From positions 1 to 6,158 of the forward strand of contig JALNYH010000047.1 in the NCBI GenBank assembly GCA_023229945.1: DNA of 6,158 bases, written 5' to 3'. This DNA comes from Arcobacteraceae bacterium. GTDB lineage: Bacteria > Campylobacterota > Campylobacteria > Campylobacterales > Arcobacteraceae. Under the pieces are notes generated by a model, which was not told where the DNA came from, did no database searches, and saw only the letters and a list, made by a program, of their open reading frames with translations. Position 1 is the stretch's first letter; each line of letters opens with the position of its first letter. A program made the translations under genes and the position numbers. This document shows, piece after piece, positions 1 through 5,317 of the stretch.

Positions 1-11
1 GGTTGGGTAGT

Positions 12-159
12 GTGAACTGCCGAATAGGTAGCTTAGAAATTGCAGTCTTTAAATTTTCTTAACATCTTTCAGTGAACTGCCGAATAGGTAGCTTAGAAAT
101 AAATGTTCGAGATATATAGTTTCTCCGCTTTGTGAACTGCCGAATAGGTAGCTTAGAAA
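12..159 (+). CRISPR. Subtype I-F-like CRISPR array, leader-distal end (3 repeats, 2 full spacers)
   Basis: Three identical 28-bp repeats lie at 12-39, 72-99 and 132-159. They start GTGAACTGCC and end GCTTAGAAA. They are separated by two unrelated spacers of exactly 32 bp (40-71 and 100-131); bases 1-11 look like the end of another spacer, so the array continues left. The short stem CTGCC/GGTAG around GAATA and the 3' AGAAA tail match the layout of I-F repeats, and 32-bp spacers are the I-F norm. By I-F convention the leader would be to the left and this is the trailing end. No cas gene is in the window, so the subtype rests on the repeat alone. The array is interrupted just past the third repeat by a transposon. 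Neither spacer matches anything else in the window by eye. Confidence 0.95.
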
Positions 160-170
160 GTAGGATTAAC
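142..170 (+). repeat. Left flanking direct repeat of the transposon (long target duplication)
   Basis: This 29-bp stretch consists of the last 18 bases of the third CRISPR repeat plus 11 following bases (GTAGGATTAAC). It is repeated exactly at 5289-5317 on the other side of the element. Identity extends to 32 bp (141-172 versus 5288-5319) if bases shared with the inverted-repeat tips are counted, so the duplication length is 29-31 bp depending on where the element is taken to start. It looks like a target-site duplication but is much longer than the family norm. Confidence 0.85.
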
Positions 171-199
171 GCGGTCTTATCCATCTGATGAACCTAGCT
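171..199 (+). repeat. Left terminal inverted repeat
   Basis: It begins GCGGTCTTATCC and ends CCTAGCT. Its reverse complement is found without mismatch at 5260-5288; homology stops abruptly after base 199. The stop codon of the last cargo gene is 11 bp further in (211-213). Confidence 0.93.
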
Positions 200-210
200 T
201 CTAAAAAAAA

Positions 211-450
211 TTACTTCTCGAATTTTCCCAGAACTTTTTTAATCTTCTGATGTGGTTCAATTTCTCTTTTAAATACTAACTCATCACCAATTTGTAAATC
301 ATTTTCATCCATTAATTTTTCAATGACACAATCTTGTACTATATCGGTTATCTCTATCTCTTTGTCAAAAAACCCCTCATCGTAGAACTTTAAAAAAATT
401 CCACGATGTTTGTCGTATTCTATTGAGATTGTTGAGGATTCTTTATTCAT
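211..450 (-). CDS. 79-aa hypothetical protein, last gene of the cargo operon
   Basis: I do not recognise this protein. It is acidic in the middle and lysine-rich at the C terminus, with predicted strand-rich segments (ISIEYDKHRGIFLKFY near residues 8-23, then IGDELVFKRE at 54-63), no signal peptide and no membrane segment. The ATG overlaps the stop of the DUF262-HNH gene by one base (TAATG), so translation is probably coupled; no convincing Shine-Dalgarno sequence lies at the right distance. Its stop sits 11 bp from the transposon's left inverted repeat, which makes it the terminal cargo gene. By position it could be an accessory or modulator of the restriction cassette, but nothing in the sequence shows that. 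The tight coupling argues for a real gene rather than a chance frame. Confidence 0.62.
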   Translation of the reverse strand: MNKESSTISIEYDKHRGIFLKFYDEGFFDKEIEITDIVQDCVIEKLMDENDLQIGDELVFKREIEPHQKIKKVLGKFEK

Positions 451-1544
451 TAGATATTAGACTTTCTTCTATTGCAATCATTACAAAGCATCTGGCAATT
501 TTCAATAGTAGTCTTGCCACCCTTGCTCCAAGGGGTTATGTGGTCCGCTTGCATATCTTTTAGTTCATGATGATTATTTGGTGGAGTACATTGAGGGCAA
601 ATTCCTTTTTGTTTTTCATAGACAGCTCTTTTTGTTTTATCATCAAAAGCTCTTAATGATAGGTGTTTTTCGTTTCTATTTAAAACATATTGGTAAATCC
701 CCCTTTTGTTAGTAACTTCATCGTCTTGCATAAGTTGTGAAATTTCATCTTCTATTTTTTTTGGATCTAAGATTTTATCTTTGTGTTCATTGTATAAAAA
801 ACCCCACTCTTGTCCGTTCATCTCTTTTTTTCTAAGAACTATAAATGTGGATTTTGCCCAATTAATAACATTATTAAAATAATTCCACAACTCTATTGCT
901 GTAGGGTTATGCTGATAATCACTCATGTACTTTTTAATCTCGTTATTGCTAATCCATTTAAGAACCGTTTCTAAGTACTCTTGTCTATTTGGAGTTCCTT
1001 TCATATAGTCGCTTGCCATTTGATAAGCAACACAACCCGTTTTGCTAAAATATTTTTTTGCATCACTTAACCAAGGACCTGTATATATTGCATTTCTAAG
1101 TTCTTGATCTGATAGTTTCAACCCTGCAATATTAATAGTCTCAAACCAATCAAGCTTTTCACTATCATCACCTTCACACAAATAAACCATAAGTTTGTAA
1201 TTTAATATCTGCTCTTGCTTATCTATTCTAGTATGAAAATATTCATCATTAATAGAAAATTTTCCTGTAACATAATCACAAATTGATATGGTTCTTTGTT
1301 GCCCATCTAAAACTTCAAAAGTACCATCTGAATTTACTACCCAATACATAACATTAAGGGGGAAACTCTTTTGTACGGTTTCAATTACTTTATTTCGCTC
1401 TTTGTCTCCATAAACATATTCTCTTTGATATTTTGGTCTTATATTTAATTTTCCACCGTATCCTATTACGCCATTTTCCACATCGTTGTTTTCATATCCC
1501 TCGACTAAGTCTCGGACTAAAATTTCCTTGAGTTTAATTTCCAT
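450..1544 (-). CDS. DUF262 and HNH endonuclease domain protein (GmrSD-like architecture)
   Basis: A 364-aa protein with two recognisable parts. The N-terminal DUF262 (ParB/Srx-like fold) domain carries RPKYQRE at 36-42 and the hallmark DGQQR at 80-84, followed by the usual NxAGLKLSDQELRNA-type segment around 138-152. The C terminus is an HNH nuclease with a zinc-binding cage: C316-x2-C319, ADHI at 333-336 (catalytic-type His335), N349 and C354-x2-C357. DUF262 proteins such as GmrS and SspE belong to restriction systems that use nucleotide hydrolysis and attack modified or phage DNA; the C-terminal nuclease cuts DNA. Here it is cytoplasmic and encoded right after a PD-(D/E)XK candidate and a methyltransferase. 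Its start overlaps the upstream gene by 11 bp and is preceded by AAAGG seven bases away (1552-1556). The domain call is firm; the role as effector of this cassette is inferred. Confidence 0.92.
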   Translation of the reverse strand: MEIKLKEILVRDLVEGYENNDVENGVIGYGGKLNIRPKYQREYVYGDKERNKVIETVQKSFPLNVMYWVVNSDGTFEVLDGQQRTISICDYVTGKFSINDEYFHTRIDKQEQILNYKLMVYLCEGDDSEKLDWFETINIAGLKLSDQELRNAIYTGPWLSDAKKYFSKTGCVAYQMASDYMKGTPNRQEYLETVLKWISNNEIKKYMSDYQHNPTAIELWNYFNNVINWAKSTFIVLRKKEMNGQEWGFLYNEHKDKILDPKKIEDEISQLMQDDEVTNKRGIYQYVLNRNEKHLSLRAFDDKTKRAVYEKQKGICPQCTPPNNHHELKDMQADHITPWSKGGKTTIENCQMLCNDCNRRKSNI

Positions 1545-2328
1545 CTTGAAGCCTTTTTAGATAATTTATTAAAAAGATTGGTTTGTTTGCCTCTGTAGCT
1601 ATTTTACATGTCCAAAATTCTCTTTTACTTCCTGTAAATGTCCAAAATTGTTGGTTGGCTGGTTTTTGGTTTATTTGCTGAATTAAACTTTCTTTGTCAA
1701 TCCATCCGACAAAAAAAGTTCTTTCTTTGTATAAGTCTGAAAATGTGCTTTTGTAAATTTTATCTATCAATAACTCAAACGAGCCATTGATTGTTTCATT
1801 AGTAATCTGGAGATTAATTTCTAAATTTCTAAGAAATTCATCTTTTGCTTTTCGCATATTTCCAAAATACACCTGCAAATGAATATCTCCTTTAAGATTC
1901 TCAATTGATTCATTATTTCTTCGTATTAGCTTTATATCAAAATTATCTATACATTTTTCTATTTTTGATTCAATATCTTCTTTGCTAATACCTATCATAT
2001 AATTATCTGGCAATAGAGAGGTTTTAATTTCAATGCTTTTTGAAAAGGCGGTGTCATAAGTGAATAATAAATCAATATCTATCTCTCCATTGTTATCTTC
2101 CATGTAGTTTATTTCTTTAAATTCAATCCCATAAGAATTAAACCAATTTATTAAAGCTTTTTCACCAATATAGCCCCGCAAGAGACAATCAAACTGAATA
2201 TTTGGGTCTCTTTTTCTGAGATTGTCTCTCTTGTTGAATATCTCTATAAGAGCCTTTTTTATACTATTTTTGATTTCAACTTCACTTACAGTTAATTTTA
2301 TTATATCCTCTTTTGTAATCATATTCAT
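1534..2328 (-). CDS. Putative PD-(D/E)XK restriction endonuclease
   Basis: A 264-aa protein with no family I can name. It shows a plausible PD-(D/E)XK active site: GEIDIDLLF at 81-89 (D84 or D86 as metal ligand), then after about 14 residues SIEIKTS at 98-104 (E100-x-K102), preceded by a helix with GEKALINWF (E56). This spacing is typical of type II restriction enzymes. It sits directly downstream of an adenine methyltransferase, where a cognate endonuclease is expected, but it does not resemble R.EcoRI in the parts I can compare. The C-terminal third is aromatic-rich (QQFWTF, REFWTC) and could be a DNA-recognition region. The first ATG (2326-2328) overlaps the methylase stop as TAATG, but AGAAGG lies only 2 bases from it and 8 bases from the ATG at 2320-2322, so Met3 may be the true start. 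Confidence 0.68.
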   Translation of the reverse strand: MNMITKEDIIKLTVSEVEIKNSIKKALIEIFNKRDNLRKRDPNIQFDCLLRGYIGEKALINWFNSYGIEFKEINYMEDNNGEIDIDLLFTYDTAFSKSIEIKTSLLPDNYMIGISKEDIESKIEKCIDNFDIKLIRRNNESIENLKGDIHLQVYFGNMRKAKDEFLRNLEINLQITNETINGSFELLIDKIYKSTFSDLYKERTFFVGWIDKESLIQQINQKPANQQFWTFTGSKREFWTCKIATEANKPIFLINYLKRLQDGN

Positions 2329-3269
2329 TACCTTCTTTTTTCTATAAAAACACGAGCATAAATTCTTTTACCATTTATATAACCCCTATCAAGCTTGCCT
2401 TGCCATAATTTGTTTTCAATTTCAGGCATGAGTCCACATTTAACATCGTAGTCACATCCTACGATATTAAATTGCATTGGGTTATATTTATCAATAAAAG
2501 TTATAGGAACACCCATTATTCCATTGTAATCAAGAGGAATTTCTTTAACTTTTCTTATTTCTATAGCTTTGTAGTTGTCGTATTTAGGATAATCTTTTTC
2601 ATTTCCGCTGTATGTTTTGTAAAGAATTATATCTTCGTGTCTTTTTGCGATGTCAAGATTTGTGTACCAACAGATATTTCCAAATTTCTTAGCTGTTCCA
2701 TCTGGCTGGATAAATTCTTTTGGTCTTGTGTTTCCTAGCCATAATTGATTTTCTTTTATCAACGGAAATATCTCTTTGTAGGAAATAGAATTTTCACTAC
2801 CTATAACAATAAAGCTCTTTTTGTATTCAAATAATTGAGCCATATATTCTCTAAACAGTGAGAATGGCGGATTAGTAACCACAACATCTGCTTCTTTTAA
2901 TATCTCAATACATTCATCGCTTCTAAAGTCGCCATCACTAATTAAATCTGTTTTTACAGCATCATCAAGATTAATTACTCCATCATTGTTTATATCTTCC
3001 ATAACCTCTAGTTTGTAAGATTTATTACCTTTGTTATAATGAGTAGAGATAAGCTTTTTAAGCCCTAGAAATTTAAAATTTAAAGCAAAATATTTAAAAA
3101 AATTACTCTCTTTCGGATCATCACAATTACAAAATATTACTTTATTATTGAAGTGTTTTTTGTAGTGTCCCATTTCTTTTTCAATATCTGTTAGTCTGGT
3201 GTAAAATTCATCATTTTTTGCTGCTGACGCTCTATTTAAATTACTATTTGCTGATTCTTTTTTTTGCAT
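2328..3269 (-). CDS. EcoRI-family adenine-specific DNA methyltransferase (N6-adenine)
   Basis: A 313-aa protein clearly of the EcoRI methylase family (M.EcoRI is about 326 aa). Family features in order: AKNDEFYTRLTDIEKE near 17-32; CNCDDPKESNFFKYF at 47-61; GDFRSDECIEILKEAD around 113-128; and the catalytic motif IV NPPF at 133-136 within VVTNPPFSLFREY. It transfers a methyl group from S-adenosylmethionine to adenine N6, protecting host DNA from the partner nuclease. M.EcoRI methylates GAATTC, but the specificity of this homologue cannot be read from sequence. An oddity is an EF-hand-like loop, DINNDGVINLDD (92-103), between the CNCDDP and NPPF blocks. The start is one base after the regulator's stop, with AGGA five bases upstream (3275-3278) inside the regulator's last codons. 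It ends in a one-base overlap with the nuclease gene. Confidence 0.95.
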   Translation of the reverse strand: MQKKESANSNLNRASAAKNDEFYTRLTDIEKEMGHYKKHFNNKVIFCNCDDPKESNFFKYFALNFKFLGLKKLISTHYNKGNKSYKLEVMEDINNDGVINLDDAVKTDLISDGDFRSDECIEILKEADVVVTNPPFSLFREYMAQLFEYKKSFIVIGSENSISYKEIFPLIKENQLWLGNTRPKEFIQPDGTAKKFGNICWYTNLDIAKRHEDIILYKTYSGNEKDYPKYDNYKAIEIRKVKEIPLDYNGIMGVPITFIDKYNPMQFNIVGCDYDVKCGLMPEIENKLWQGKLDRGYINGKRIYARVFIEKRR

Positions 3270-3270
3270 A

Positions 3271-3495
3271 TTAATCCTTTAGTCTCACTACATTTAAATC
3301 AAGTGCACACATACATTTAAAAAAGAAAACTGCACTAAAGTTTCCCCTTGTCATTTTATTGTTAAATGATTGAACATTTAAGTTCTCTCCATAAGGCTTT
3401 AGAAGCTCAACTATATCTTTAACGGTTATGTCTCTTCTTTTCATCTCTGCTCTTATGTAATTCTTTGGAAGTTTTTCTATCTCTTCGGTTGTCAT
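3271..3495 (-). CDS. DUF6471-like small helical protein, probable regulator of the cassette
   Basis: A 74-aa basic protein, first gene of the cargo operon. The segment from IRAEMKRRDITVKDIVELL (14-32) through NNKMTRGNFSAVFFFKCMCALDL (45-67) matches the consensus I recall for DUF6471: a helix-turn-helix-like pattern with a conserved RGxFS and a following helix. Proteins of this kind are often encoded beside restriction-modification and mobile genes. By position it resembles the small controller (C) proteins that delay nuclease expression, but direct DNA binding is inferred only. AGGA at 3501-3504 lies five bases before the ATG, and a good sigma-70-type promoter is upstream (3523-3551). A GATAT-AA-ATATC inverted repeat in the leader could be its binding site. 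Confidence 0.75.
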   Translation of the reverse strand: MTTEEIEKLPKNYIRAEMKRRDITVKDIVELLKPYGENLNVQSFNNKMTRGNFSAVFFFKCMCALDLNVVRLKD

Positions 3496-3507
3496 TAATA
3501 TCCTTTT

Positions 3508-3519
3508 GATATAAATATC
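3508..3519. promoter_or_regulatory. Candidate operator (short inverted repeat in the cargo leader)
   Basis: GATAT and ATATC arms separated by AA lie between the -10 box of the cargo promoter and the ribosome-binding site of the DUF6471-like gene. Position suits an autoregulatory operator, but in AT-rich DNA a 5+5 bp repeat can arise by chance. Confidence 0.25.
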
Positions 3520-3522
3520 GTT

Positions 3523-3551
3523 ATTGTATCAAAATATAATCATAAAATCAA
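3523..3551 (-). promoter_or_regulatory. Promoter of the cargo operon
   Basis: On the minus strand, TTGATT (3546-3551) and TACAAT (3523-3528) are separated by exactly 17 bp, close to the sigma-70 consensus. The -10 box lies 27 bp upstream of the DUF6471-like ATG. No other promoter is evident within the tightly packed operon, so it probably drives all five genes. Confidence 0.6.
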
Positions 3552-3580
3552 GATTAATACTCATAAATTATTAAAATTCC

Positions 3581-3609
3581 TTGACATAACTACTCAAATA
3601 CGATATAAT
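3581..3609 (+). promoter_or_regulatory. Consensus sigma-70 promoter of the transposase gene
   Basis: TTGACA (3581-3586) and TATAAT (3604-3609) are both perfect consensus boxes with the optimal 17-bp spacing. They are followed by AAAGGA (3626-3631) six bases before the transposase ATG. The promoter diverges from the cargo promoter, with about 29 bp between the two -35 boxes. Such a strong promoter for a transposase is unusual and suggests post-transcriptional or repressor control. Confidence 0.75.
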
Positions 3610-3637
3610 ATACTTATGTTTAAACAAAGGAAACATC

Positions 3638-4675
3638 ATGGCAACTAGAAATCCAAAAGGTCAACATTTTTTATTATCATCTGCTTCAAAAGATTTATCT
3701 GTAATTGAATTATCAATGATGAGTGATGAAGAGTGTCATGATATGTTTGCTAAAATTAGATGGTCTGATACAGACGGTATTCCGACTTGTCCTACTTGTG
3801 GAAGTGTTGATGATTATTGGTTTCTTCCGTCAACTTCAAGATATAAATGTAAATCATGCAAAAAACAATTCAGTGTTACAAGTGATACTATTTTTGCAGA
3901 TAGAAAAATGTCTTTAAAACACTATTTGGTTGCTATCTTTCTTTTTGCTAATAAAGTTAAAGGTTCATCAATGGTTGAACTTGCAAGAACTCTAAAAGTA
4001 AATTATAAAACAATGTTTCTTTTATCTCATAAAATCAGAGCTTCAATTATTGATACTCAGGATGAAGATCAATTTGATGGTGTGTGTGAAATCGATGCAG
4101 TTCATACTAATATGTATATTAGACCTAAAAACAATATCAACGATAGAATTGATAGAAGAAAAGCTGAGAAGCCAAATAAGAGAGCTGTAGTAGTTACAAG
4201 ACTAAGAGCTGATGTAAATTCTGGAATGGTTGGAGCTGTAAAAACTAAAACTGATATAACAATAGGTGAGACTGCAAAAGATATGGAATATATTGCACTT
4301 AAAAATGTTAAAGCAGGTTCTCAAATCCATACAGATGAAGCAGATGCTTTTAAACCACTTCATAAGACTTTTGATAGAAAAGTTGTTAATCATAGTTGGG
4401 AATATAGTTCAGAAGAGGGATACAACAATAACCAAGCTGAGAGTTTCAATGCAAGATTTAGAAGAATGGTTTTAGGTCAACATCATCATATTTCAACTCT
4501 TTATCTAAGTAATTATGCAGCCGAAGTAGCTTATAGAGAAGATACAAGAAGATTTACAAATGGAGATATCTTTAAAGACTTAGTAGATAGATGCTTAAGA
4601 ACTCTACCTCATAATGAATGGAGAGGTTATCATCAAGGGAACCATAGAGTAGCTGAGAGACTTATATCTGCTTAA
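3638..4675 (+). CDS. IS1595-family (ISXO2-like) transposase
   Basis: A 345-aa DDE-type transposase. The N terminus has a zinc ribbon, C51-x2-C54 and C71-x2-C74, typical of IS1595 transposases, followed by a helical DNA-binding stretch (95-137). The catalytic core starts with CEIDAVHTNMYIRPKN (D153 as first acid), continues through the family-typical DRRKAEKPNKRAVVV block (171-185), then IHTDEADAF (D233) and NNNQAESFNARFRR (E268), and closes with HHHISTLYLSNYAAEVAYRED and a terminal EWRGYHQG segment. It would cut and join the element's 29-bp inverted repeats. The gene is intact, has its own consensus promoter and Shine-Dalgarno sequence, and ends at a TTAA shared with the stop of the convergent accessory gene. 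There is no IS end directly next to it, so the whole 5.1-kb unit is its substrate. Confidence 0.95.
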   Translation: MATRNPKGQHFLLSSASKDLSVIELSMMSDEECHDMFAKIRWSDTDGIPTCPTCGSVDDYWFLPSTSRYKCKSCKKQFSVTSDTIFADRKMSLKHYLVAIFLFANKVKGSSMVELARTLKVNYKTMFLLSHKIRASIIDTQDEDQFDGVCEIDAVHTNMYIRPKNNINDRIDRRKAEKPNKRAVVVTRLRADVNSGMVGAVKTKTDITIGETAKDMEYIALKNVKAGSQIHTDEADAFKPLHKTFDRKVVNHSWEYSSEEGYNNNQAESFNARFRRMVLGQHHHISTLYLSNYAAEVAYREDTRRFTNGDIFKDLVDRCLRTLPHNEWRGYHQGNHRVAERLISA

Positions 4676-5193
4676 CAAGCTCTTTTTAAAAACAAGCCGT
4701 TCTCTTTTAGTATCCTGTAGGTTCTCTCAACATTAGAGGTCTCCCCATTAGCAGTTAATTGAATAAACTCTTGACTTCTTAAAGCTCTTATTGAGTTCGC
4801 TATAGTCTTATAGAGGCTATCTATCGTATTTTGCTCTTCATAAGAGAGGTCAAACTCTTTAATAATAACCATCTCTTCCATTATTTCCCCTATAGTCATA
4901 TCTTTATCACTGTTTCTTAAAATATCTACACATAGCCTTTTACACTCCCCGATTTCAAAGAACTTTCTTTTAGTAGTGTAAGCCATTGCCGTTTCTTTTT
5001 CAAGGTTATACGATGGTTCTATGAGTTTTATAGTGTCATAGAGCTTTTTAACTTGTGTCTCTTTTGCTTTAACACTCCTTTTTAACCTCTTTAACTCCCT
5101 GAAAGTGTCTTTATACTCTTTTACAAGCCCAGAGAGAGTATGGTTATTTGAAATTGTTTTTTTCTTTGGTTTAGGTGGTCCGAAACTTGCCAT
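4672..5193 (-). CDS. Hypothetical coiled-coil/winged-helix-like protein, possible transposition accessory factor
   Basis: A 173-aa protein I cannot assign to a named family. The N terminus is short and basic (FGPPKPKKK, 4-12), followed by a charged heptad-like helix from about 22 to 58 (LVKEYKDTFRELKRLKRSVK and on), suggesting a coiled coil. Residues about 78-165 alternate helices with a final strand pair (MTIGEIMEEM, SIRALRSQEFIQLT, ERTYRILKENG), the look of a winged-helix DNA-binding domain. It fills the space between the transposase and the right inverted repeat, is convergent with the transposase, and shares its TTAA stop tetranucleotide. It has AGGA at 5201-5204, seven bases from the ATG. 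Its location on the transposase side of the element, away from the cargo, suggests a role in end binding or target choice; this is inference. Confidence 0.75.
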   Translation of the reverse strand: MASFGPPKPKKKTISNNHTLSGLVKEYKDTFRELKRLKRSVKAKETQVKKLYDTIKLIEPSYNLEKETAMAYTTKRKFFEIGECKRLCVDILRNSDKDMTIGEIMEEMVIIKEFDLSYEEQNTIDSLYKTIANSIRALRSQEFIQLTANGETSNVERTYRILKENGLFLKRAC

Positions 5194-5225
5194 AATATAA
5201 TCCTTTTGAGTTAAATCATAAAGTA

Positions 5226-5231
5226 ATTATA
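5226..5231 (-). promoter_or_regulatory. -10 box of the accessory gene
   Basis: A consensus TATAAT on the minus strand lies 32 bp upstream of the 173-aa gene's ATG and about 30 bp inside the right inverted repeat. No good -35 box is present at 17 bp, although the region upstream is T-rich, so strength is uncertain. Transcription from the flank or inverted repeat could contribute. Confidence 0.45.
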
Positions 5232-5259
5232 TTGTAATAGTCCGAAAAATAGGCTTTTT

Positions 5260-5288
5260 AGCTAGGTTCATCAGATGGATAAGACCGC
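5260..5288 (-). repeat. Right terminal inverted repeat
   Basis: Exact reverse complement of 171-199, ending GGATAAGACCGC at 5288, which abuts the truncated CRISPR repeat copy. The perfect identity of the two ends over 29 bp marks the element boundary. Confidence 0.93.
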
Positions 5289-5317
5289 GAATAGGTAGCT
5301 TAGAAAGTAGGATTAAC
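5289..5317 (+). repeat. Right flanking direct repeat with an 18-bp CRISPR repeat remnant
   Basis: Exact copy of 142-170. Bases 5289-5306 (GAATAGGTAGCTTAGAAA) are the 3' part of the CRISPR repeat; the first 10 bases of the repeat are missing here. The sequence then runs on into the original flank (GCACTAATTACATG and on). No further repeat follows at the expected 32 bp, so the repeat at 132-159 was probably the last one of the array before insertion. Confidence 0.85.

Larger units (their letters stand above)
171..5288. mobile_element. IS1595-family transposon (~5.1 kb) carrying a restriction-modification-like cassette
   Basis: The element is bounded by perfect 29-bp inverted repeats (171-199 and 5260-5288) and flanked by direct repeats of about 29-31 bp. 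Inside are an ISXO2-like transposase on the plus strand, a convergent accessory gene, and a five-gene minus-strand cargo operon with an adenine methyltransferase and two nuclease candidates. Coding sequence starts 12 bp inside the left repeat and there is almost no unused space. IS1595-family elements with passenger genes are known (often called transporter IS, tIS), so the architecture fits the family; the combination of cargo is the notable part. Ends could be shifted by one base (172-5287). Intact open frames and identical inverted repeats suggest a recent, possibly still active, insertion. Confidence 0.87.

Noticed and set aside
40..131. Spacers targeting the neighbouring transposon
   Set aside because: Neither 32-bp spacer shows a match to the rest of the window on either strand by eye.
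141..172. Direct repeat formed by Cas1-Cas2 spacer acquisition
   Set aside because: Acquisition duplicates a whole repeat; here the duplicated block begins in the middle of the repeat and includes adjacent trailer sequence, and the insert is a 5.1-kb element with inverted repeats.
2472..2738. Plus-strand open frame opposite the methyltransferase gene
   Set aside because: It lies wholly within the firmly identified methylase gene on the other strand, is rich in Phe/Ile/Val from complementary AT-rich codons, and resembles no protein.
3723..3917. Plus-strand frame inside the transposase gene
   Set aside because: Out-of-frame shadow of a transposase whose zinc ribbon is encoded over the same bases.
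4202..4475. Short frames on both strands within the transposase core
   Set aside because: They overlap the DDE core coding sequence and have low-complexity, non-protein-like composition and no ribosome-binding site.
4676..4700. Possible terminator after the transposase (TTTTTAAAAA stretch)
   Set aside because: It is an AT-only palindrome without a GC stem, lies inside the convergent gene's coding sequence, and is not convincing.
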